Of a stretch of DNA of 64,000 nt, positions 54,632-64,000 are shown piece after piece. The translations under genes and the position numbers were made by a program. The stretch lies in assembly GCF_050948215.1 (NCBI RefSeq), contig NW_027488990.1:97771-161770 (forward strand), in the 5' to 3' direction. This DNA comes from Halictus rubicundus (Eukaryota; Arthropoda; Insecta; Hymenoptera; Halictidae). The notes beneath the pieces were generated by a model. The model was not told where the DNA came from. It saw nothing but the letters and a program-made list of their open reading frames with translations, and did no database searches. How positions within the stretch are numbered: position 1 is the stretch's first letter; the number at the start of each line of letters is the position of its first letter.

Positions 54632-55111
54632 TATCCTATCCTATCCTCAATCCTATTCTATCCTCTATCCTATCCTATCCTCTATCGCATCCTATTCTCT
54701 ATCCAAACCTATCCTATCCTCTATCGTATCCTATTCTCTATCCTATCCAATCCTATATCGTATCCTCTATCCTATCCTATCCTCTATCCTATCCTATCCT
54801 GTATCCTATCCTATTCTCTATCGTATCCTATTCTCTATCCTATCCAATCCTATATCGTATCCTCTATCCTATCCTATCCTCTATCCTATCCTATCCTGTA
54901 TCCTATCCTATCCTATCCTCTATCCTATCCTATCCACTATCCTATCCTATACTCTATCCTATCCTATCCTCAATCATATCCTATCCTCTATCCTATCCTA
55001 TCCTGTATCCTATCCTATCCTATCCTCTATCCTATCCTATCCTGTATCCTATCCTGTCATCTATCCTATCCTATCCTCTATCCTATCCTATCCTCTATCT
55101 TATCCTATTCT

Positions 55112-58100
55112 CTATCCTATCCTCTATCCTATCGTATCCGCTATCCGATCCTATCCTCTATCCTATCCCATCCTCTATCCTATCCTATCCTCTAACCTAT
55201 CCTATCCTCTATCCTATCCTATCCTCTATCATATCCTATCCTCTATCCTATCCTCTATCCTATCGTATCCTCTATCCTATCCTATCCTCTATCCTATCCT
55301 ATCCTCTTTCGTTTAATATCATCTATCCTATCCTATTCTCTATCCTATCCAATCCCCTATGCTATCCAATCCCCTATCCTATCCTCTATCCTATCCTAAC
55401 CTGTATCCTATCCTATTCTGTATCCTATCCTCTATCCTATCCAATCCCCTATCCTTTCCTATATTCGATCCTCTCCTCTATAATATCGTATCCTCTATCC
55501 TATCCTGTCCTCTATCCTATAATATCATCCATCCTATCCTATTCTCTATCCTAACCTATCCTATCCTCTATCGTATCCTATCCTGTATCCTATCCAATCC
55601 TATATCCTATATCCTCTATCCTATCCTATCCTCTATCCTATCCTATCCTCTATCCTATCCAATCCTCTATCCTATTCTCTATCCTATCCTCTATTATATC
55701 CTCTATCCTATCCTACCCTCTATCATATCCTATCCTCTATCCTATCCTATCCTCAATCCTATCCTATCCTCTATCCTATCCTATACTCTATCCTATCCTA
55801 TCCTCTATCCTATCCTATACTCTATCCTATTCTATACTCTATCCTATCCTATCCACTATCCTATCCTAGCCTCAATCCTATCCTATTCTCTAACCTATTC
55901 ACTATCCTATCGTCTTCTCTATCCTATCCTATCCTCTATCCTATCCTATCCTCTATCCTATCCTATCCTCTATCCTATCCTATCCTATCCTCTATCCTAT
56001 CCTATCCTCTATCCTATCCTATCCTATCCTCTATCCTATCCTATCCTATCCTCTATCCTATCCTATCCTCTATCCTATCCTATCCTCTATCGCATCCTAT
56101 TCTCTATCCAATCCTATCCTATCCTCTATCGTATCCTATTCTCTATCCTATCCAATCCTATATCGTATCCTCTATCCTATCCTATCCTCTATCCTATCCT
56201 ATCCTGTATCCTATCCTATCCTATCCTCTATCCTATCCTATCCTCTATCCTATCCTATACTCTATCCTATCCTATCCTCAATCCTGTCCTATCCTCTATC
56301 CTATCCTATCCTCTATCCTATCCTATCCTCTATCCTATCCTATCCTGTATCCTCTCCTGTCATCTATCCTATCCTATCCTCTATCCTATCCTATCATCTA
56401 TCCTATCCTATTCTCTATCCTATCCACTATCCTATCGTATCCTCTATCCTATCCAATCCTCCATCCTATCCTATCCTCTATCCTATCCTATCCTCTATCC
56501 TATCCTATCCTCTATCCTATCCTGTCCTCTATCCTATTATATCCTCTATCCTATCCTATCCTCTATCCTATCCTATCCTCTATCCTATCCTATCCTCTAT
56601 CCTATCCTATCCTCTATCCTATTATATCCTCTATCCTATCCTATCCTCTATCCTATCCTATCCTCTATCCTATCCTATCCTGTATCCTATCCTATCATCT
56701 ATCCTATCCTATCCTCTATCCTATCCTATCCTCTATCCTATCCTATCCTCTATCCTATCCTATTCTCTATCCTATCCACTATCCTATCCTATCCTCTATC
56801 CTATCCAATCCTCTACCCTATCCTATCCTCTATCCTATCCTATTCTCTTTCCTATCCACTATCCTATCGTGTCCTCTATCCTATCCTATCCTCTATCCTA
56901 TCCTATCCTCTTTCCTATCCTATCCTCAATCCTATCCTATCCTCTATCCTATCCTATCCTCTATCCTATCCTATCTTCTATCCTATCCTATCCTGTATCC
57001 TATCCTATTCTCTATCCTATTCACTATCCTATCGTATCCTCCATCCTATCCTATCCTCTATCCTATCCTATCCTCTATCCTATCCTATCCTCTATCCTAT
57101 CCTATCCTCTATCCTATCCTATCCTCTATCCTATTCTATCCTCTATCCTATTATATCCTCTATCCTATCCTATCCTCTATCCTATCCTATCCTCTATCCT
57201 ATCCTATCCTGTATACTATCCTATCATCTATCCTATCCTATCCTCTATCCTATCCTATCCTCTATCCTATCCTATCCTCTATCCTATCCTATCCTCTATC
57301 CTATCCTCTTCTCTATCCTATCCACTATCCTATCGTATCCTCTATCCTATCCAATCCTCTATCCTATCCTATCCTCTATCCTATCCTATCCTCTATCCTA
57401 TCCTATTCTCTATCCTATCCTATCCTCTATCCTATCCTATCCTCTATCCTATCCTATCCTGTATCCTAACCTATTCACTATCCTATTCACTATCCTATCC
57501 TATCCTCTATCCTATCCTATCCTCTTTCCTATCCTATCCTCAATCCTATCCTATCCTCTATCCTATCCTATCCTCTATCCTATCCTATCTTCTATCCTAT
57601 CCTATCCTGTATCCTATCCTATTCTCTATCCTATTCACTATCCTATCGTATCCTCCATCCTATCCTATCCTCTATCCTATCCTATCCTCTATCCTATACT
57701 ATCCTCTATCCTATCCTATCCTCTATCCTATTTTATCCTCTATCCTATCCTATCCTCTATCCTATCCTATCCTCTATCCTATCCTATCCTCTATCCTATT
57801 ATATCCTCTATCCTATCCTATCCTCTATCCTATCCTATCCTCTATCCTATCCAATCCTGTATCCTATCCTATCATCTATCCTATCCTATCCTCTATCCTA
57901 TCCTATCCTCTATCCTATCCTCTTCTCTATCCTATCCACTATCCTATCGTATCCTCTATCCTATCCAATCCTCTATCCTATCCTATCCTCTATCCTATCC
58001 TATCCTCTATCCTATCCTATTCTCTATCCTATCCTATCCTCTACCCTATCCTATCCTCTATCCTATCCTATCCTGTATCCTAACCTATTCACTATCCTAT

Positions 58101-61100
58101 TCACTATCCTATCCTATCCTCTATCCTATCCTATCCTCTATCCTATCCTATCCTCTATCCTATCCTATCCTCTATCCTATCCTATCCTCTATCCTATCCT
58201 ATCCTCTATCGCATCCTATTCTCTATCCAAACCTATCCTATCCTCTATCGTATCCTATTCTCTATCCTATCCAATCCTATATCGTATCCTCTATCCTATC
58301 CTATCCTCTATCCTATCCTATCCTGTATCCTATCCTATCCTATCCTCTATCCTATCCTATCCGCTATCCTATCCTATCCTCTATCCTATCCTATCCTCTA
58401 TCCTATCCTATCCTCTATCCTATTATATCCTCTATCCTATCCTATCCTCTATCCTATCCTATCCTCTATCCTATCCTATCCTCTATCCTATTATATCCTC
58501 TATCCTATCCTATCCTCTATCCTATCCTATCCTCTATCCTATCCTATCCTGTATCCTATCCTATCATCTATCCTATCCTATCCTCTATCCTATCCTATCC
58601 TCTATCCTATCCTCTTCTCTATCCTATCCACTATCCTATCGTATCCTCTATCCTATCCAATCCTCTATCCTATCCTATCCTCTATCCTATCCTATCCTCT
58701 ATCCTATCCTATCCTGTATAATATCCTATCCTCTATCCTATCCTATCCTCTATCCTATCCTATCCTCTATCCTATCCAATCCTCTATCCTATCCTATCCT
58801 CTATCCTATCCTATCCTCTATCCTATCCCATTCTCTATGCTATCCTATCCTCTATCCTATCCTATCCTCTATCCTATCCTATCCTCTATCCTATCCAATC
58901 CTCTATCCTATCCTATCCTCTATCCTATCCTATCCTCTATCCTATCCCTTTCTCTATGCTATCCTATCCTCTATCCTATCGTATCATCTATCCTGCCCTA
59001 TCCTCTCTCCTATCCCATCCTCTATCCTATCCTATCCTCTATCCTATCCTATCCTGTATCCTATCCAATCCTATATCCTATATCCTCTATCCTCTATCCT
59101 CTATCCTATCCTGTCCTCTATCCTATCCTATCATCTATCCTATCCTAGCCTCAATCCTATCCTATCCTCTATCCTATCCTATCCTCTATCCTATCCTGTC
59201 CTCTGTCGTCTCCTATCTTCTATACAATCCAATCCCCTATCCTATCCTCTATCCTATCCTATCCTCAATCCTATTCAATCCTCTATCCTATCCTATCCAC
59301 TATCCTATCCTAGCCTCAATCCTATCCTATCCTCTATCCTATTCTATCCTCTATCCTATACTGTCCTCTGTCGTCTCCTATCTTCTATACAATCCAATCC
59401 CCTATCCTATCCTCTATCCTATCCTATCCTCTATCCTATCCAATCCTCTATCCTATCCTATCCTCTATCCTATCCTATCCTCTATCCTATCCTATTCTCT
59501 ATCCTATCCTATCCTATCCTCTATCCTATCCTATCCTCTATCGCATCCTATTCTCTATCCAAACCTATCCTATCCTCTATCGTATCCTATTCTCTATCCT
59601 ATCCAATCCTATATCGTATCCTCTATCCTATCCTATCCTCTATCCTATCCTATCCTGTATCCTATCCTATCCTATCCTCTATCCTATCCTATCCTCTATC
59701 CTATCCTATACTCTATCCTATCCTATCCTCAATCATATCCTATCCTCTATCCTATCCTATCCTCTATCCTATCCTATCCTCTATCCTATCCTATCCTCTA
59801 TCCTATCCTATCCTGTATCCTATCCTGTCATCTATCCTATCCTATCCTCTATCCTATCCTATCCTCTATCCTATCCTATTCTCTATCCTATCCACTATCC
59901 TATCCTATCCTCTATCCTATCCTATCCCCTATCCTATTATATCCTCTATCCTATCCTTTCCTCTATTCGATCCTCTCCTCTATAATATCGTATCCTCTAT
60001 CATATCCTATACTCTTCCTATAATATCATCTATCCTATCCTATTCTCTATCCTATCCTATCCTATCCTCTATCGTCTCCTATCCAATCCCCTATCCTATC
60101 CTCTATCCTATCCTATCCTATCCTCTATCCTATCCTATCCTCAATCGTATCCAATCCTCTATCCTATCCTATCCACTATCCTATCCTAGCCTCAATCCTA
60201 TCCTATCCTCTATCCTATCCTATCCTATCCTCTATCCTATCCTATCCTCAATCGTATCCAATCCTCTATCCTATCCTATCCACTATCCTATCCTAGCCTC
60301 AATCCTATCCTATCCTCTATCCTATCCTATCCTATCCTCTATCCTATCCTATCCTCAATCCTATCCAATCCTCTATCCTATCCTATCCACTATCCTATCC
60401 TAGCCTCAATCCTATCCTATCCTCTATCCTATCCTATCCTTTATCCTATCCTGTCCTCTGTCGTCTCCTATCTTCTATACAATCCAATCCCCTATCCTAT
60501 CCTCTATCCTATCCTATCCTCTATCCTATCCAATCCTCTATCCTATCCGATCCTCTATCCTATCCACTATCCTATCGTATCCTCTATATTATCCAATCCT
60601 CTATCCAATCCGATCCTCTATCCTCTCCTATCCTCTATCCTATCCTATCCTGTATCCTATCCTATCCTCTATCCTATCCTATCCTCTATCCTATCCTATC
60701 CTCTATCCTATCCTATCCTCTATCCTATCGTATCATCTATCCTGCCCTATCCTCTCTCCTATCCCATCCTCTATCCTATCCTATCCTCTATCCTATCCTA
60801 TCCTCTATCCTATCCTATCCTCTATCCTATCCTATCCTCTATCCTATCCTATCCTCTATCCCATTATATCCTCTATCCTATCCTATCCTCTATCCTATCC
60901 TATCCTCTATCCTATCCTATCCTCTATCCTATCCTATCCTCTATCCTATCCAATCCTCTATCCTATCCTATCCTCTATCCTATCCAATCCTCTATCCTAT
61001 CCGATCCTCTATCCTATCCACAATCCTATCGTATCCTCTATCCTATCCAATCCTCTATCCTATCCGATCCTCTATCCTATCCTATCCTATCCTCTATCCT

Positions 61101-64000
61101 ATCCTATCCTCTATCCTATCCTATCCTCTATCCCATCCTATTCTCTATCCAATCCTATCCTATCCTCTATCATATCCTATTCTTTATCCTATCCAATCCT
61201 ATATCGTATAATCTATCCTCTCCTATCCTCTATCCTATCCTATCCTGTATCCTATCCTATCCTCTATCCTATCCTATCCTCTATCCTATCCTATCCTCTA
61301 TCGTATCCTATCCTGTATCCTATCCAATCCTCTATCCTTTCCTCTATCCTAACCTCTATTATATAGTCTGTCCTATCCCATCCTCTATCCTATCCTATCC
61401 TCTATCCTATCCTATCCTCAATCCTATCCAATCCTCTATCCTATCCTATCCACTATCCTATCCTAGCCTCAATCCTATCCTATCCTCTATCCTATCCTAT
61501 CCTCTATCCTATCCTATCCTATCCTCTATCCTATCCTATCCACTATCCTATCCTATACTCTATCCTATCCTATCCTCAATCATATCCTATCCTCTATCCT
61601 ATCCTATCCTCTATCCTATCCTATCCTGTATCCTATCCTGTCATCTATCCTATCCTATCCTCTATCCTATCCTATCCTCTATCTTATCCTATTCTCTATC
61701 CTATCCACTATCCTATCGTATCCTCTATCCTATCCAATCCTCCATCCTATCCTATCCTCTATCCTATCCTATCCTCTATCCTATCCTATCCTCTATCCTA
61801 TTATATCCTCTATCCTATCCTATCCTCTATCCTATCCTATCCTCTATCCTATCCTATCCTGTATCCTATCCTGTATCCTATCCTATCATCTATCGTATCC
61901 TATCCTCTATCCTATCCTATCCTCTATCCTATCCTATCCTCTATCCTATCCTATTCTCTATCCTATCCACTATCCTATCGTATCCTCTATCCTATCCAAT
62001 CCTCTATCCTATCCTCTATCCTAACCTCTATTATATCCTCTATCCTATCCTATCCTCTATCCTATCCTATCCTCTATCCTATCCTATCCTCTATCCTATC
62101 CTATCCTCAATCCTATCCAATCCTCTATCCTATCCTATCCACTATCCTATCCTAGCCTCAATCCTATCCTATCCTCTATCCTATCCTATCCTCTATCCTA
62201 TCCTGTCCTCTGTCGTCTCCTATCTTCTATACAATCCAATCCCCTATCCTATCCTCTATCCTATCCTATCCTCTATCCTATCCTATCCTCTATCCTATCC
62301 TATCCTCAATCCTATCCAATCCTCTATCCTATCCTATCCACTATCCTATCCTATCCTCAATCCTATCCAATCCTCTATCCTATCCTATCCACTATCGTAT
62401 CCTAGCCTCAATCCTATCCTATCCTCTATCCTATCCTATCCTTTATCCTATCCTGTCCTCTGTCGTCTCCTATCTTCTATAGAATCCAATCCCCTATCCT
62501 ATCCTCTATCCTATCCTATCCTCTATCCTATCCAATCCTCTATCCTATCCTATTCTCTATCCTATCCACTATCCTATCGTATCCTCTATCCTATCCAATC
62601 CTCTATCCTATCCTATCCTCTATCCTATCCTATCCTCTATCCTATCCTATTCTCTATCCTATCCTATCCTATCCTCTATCCTATCCTATCCTCTATCCTA
62701 TCCTATCCTCTATCCTATCCTATCCTCTATCGCATCCTATTCTCTATCCAAACCTATCCTATCCTCTATCGTATCCTATTCCCTATCCTATCCAATCCTA
62801 TATCGTATCCTCTTTCCTATCCTATCCTCTATCCTATCCTATCCTGTATCCTATCCTATCCTCTATCCTATCCTATACTCTATCCTATCCTATCCTCTAT
62901 CCTATCCTATCCTCTATCCTATTATATCCTCTATCCTATCCTTTCCTCTATTCGATCCTCTCCTCTATAATATCGTATCCTCTATCATATCCTATACTCT
63001 TCCTATAACATCATCTATCCTATCCTATTCTCTATCCTATCCTATCCTATCCTCTATCGTCTCCTATCCAATCCCCTATCCTATCCTCTATCCTATCCTA
63101 TCCTGTATCCTATCCTATCCTCTATCCTATCCTATCCTCTATCCTATCCTATCCTCTATTCTATCCTATCCTCTATAGTATCCTATCCTCTATCCTATCC
63201 TATCCTCTATCCTATCCTATCCTGTATCCAATCCTATCATCTATCCTATCCTATCCTCTATCCTATTATATCCTCTATCCTATCCTTTCATCTATTCGAT
63301 CCTCTCCTCTATAATATCGTATCCTCTATCATATCCTATACTCTTCCTATAATATCATCTATCCTATCCTATTCTCTATCCTATCCTAGCCTATCCTCTA
63401 TCGTCTCCTATCCAATCCCCTATCCTATCCTCTATCCTATCCTATCCTATCCTCTATAATATCCTATCCTCAATCCTATCCAATCCTCTATCCTATCCTA
63501 TCCACTATCCTATCCTAGCCTCAATCCTATCCTATCCTCTATCCTATCATATCCTGTATTCCATCCTATTCTCTATCCAATCCTATCCTATCCTCTATCG
63601 TATCCTATTCTTTATCCCATCCAATCCTATATCGTATAATCTATCCTCTCCTATCCTCTATCCTCTCCTATCCTGTATCCTATCCTATCCTCTATCCTAT
63701 TCTATCCTCTATCCTATCCTATCCTCTATCCTATCCTATCCTCTATTCTATCCTATCCTCTATCCTATCCTATCCTCTATCCTATCCTATCCTCTATCCT
63801 ATCCTATCCTCTATCCTATCCTATCCTCTATCCTATCCTATCCTCTATCCTATTATATCCTCTATCCTATCCTTTCCTCTATTCGATCCTCTCCTCTATA
63901 ATATCGTATCCTCTATCATATCCTATACTCTTCCTATAATATCATCTATCCTATCCTATTCTCTATCCTATCCTAGCCTATCCTCTATCGTCTCCTATCC
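55112..64000. repeat. 10,802-bp superunit, copy B (truncated by window end)
   Basis: 8,889 bp collinear with 44310-53198. Four long frames inside it translate identically to those in copy A (for example those opening at 55359 and 44557). The join at 55111/55112 is abrupt: the left side follows the order seen at 17955, the right side follows 44310 onward. This is a direct, head-to-tail duplication. Confidence 0.9.

Larger units (their letters stand above)
44310..55111. repeat. 10,802-bp superunit, copy A
   Basis: Repeats directly as copy B. Landmark TTTAATATC at 44510 pairs with 55312. The junctions were compared base by base: matching starts at 44310/55112 and fails just upstream. Every region I compared, including the last 40 bases of the window against 53159-53198, gives an offset of exactly 10,802 bp with no difference. 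Order of content: CGTATCCGCTATCCG, TTTAATATC, the long plain region, modules with CTAGCCTC and CTGTCGTC, the second TTTAATATC (54017), and the retrotransposon-free insertion site. Confidence 0.9.
17475..64000. repeat. 17-bp satellite array, right block
   Basis: Continuation of the same (TATCC)nTC satellite with unchanged orientation up to the end of the window. No reversed segment, second mobile element or single-copy sequence was found. GG on the + strand is almost absent; one example is CTGGCGTC near 20332. Landmark variants show nested higher-order structure, listed separately. The open frames of up to 1,120 codons on the + strand are products of the stop-free repeat and are not genes. The minus strand is full of TAG stops. 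Confidence 0.97.

Noticed and set aside
1..64000. Telomere repeat tract
   Set aside because: The pentamer is CCTAT rather than CCTAA, units are closed by TC, higher-order structure is present, and no chromosome end is seen. CCTAA occurs only as scattered variants.

Overview
The window is almost entirely one simple-sequence satellite array, with a single full-length LTR retrotransposon inserted in it. No other gene, RNA gene, CRISPR array or operon is visible. It is a eukaryotic nuclear sequence. An invertebrate, most likely an arthropod, is favoured because the element is a Ty1/copia-type retrotransposon whose primer-binding site matches the invertebrate form of the initiator tRNA-Met 3' end. 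The species cannot be named from the sequence.

Layout. (1) 1-12830 and 17475-64000, 59,356 bp together, are one satellite. Its core unit is the 17-mer TATCCTATCCTATCCTC, that is (TATCC)3TC. Variants (TATCC)nTC with n from 1 to 5 and scattered point changes act as landmarks. The whole array lies in one orientation and the + strand is almost free of G. (2) 12831-17474, minus strand, is a 4,644-bp copia-type element. It has two LTRs of 231 bp that read identical, a 5-bp target duplication CTATC, a primer-binding site, a weak polypurine tract and one uninterrupted gag-pol frame with every catalytic residue checked. (3) The array is built hierarchically from recognisable blocks: 1-3413 (partial superunit), 3414-12830 plus 17480 to about 17955 (superunit copy 1, split by the retrotransposon), about 17956-25900 (mixed modules), about 25900-39189 (a sub-family with its own marker, containing 1.06 to 1.9 kb local duplications), 39190-44309 (short modules of 0.4 to 1.0 kb), 44310-55111 (superunit copy A) and 55112-64000 (copy B, cut by the window end). 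Copies A and B repeat at exactly 10,802 bp.

History. The retrotransposon interrupts one 17-mer of superunit copy 1. The matching unbroken site survives at 54619-54623 in copy A, so the insertion is younger than the split between copies 1 and A. Identical LTRs also point to a recent insertion. The A/B duplication shows no difference at any place compared, so it is either very recent or an assembly artefact.

The very long + strand open frames in the array (up to 1,433 codons) are a composition artefact and are not annotated as genes. The observations most worth checking are the composite tRNA-like primer-binding site, the exact 10,802-bp duplication and the empty-site comparison.
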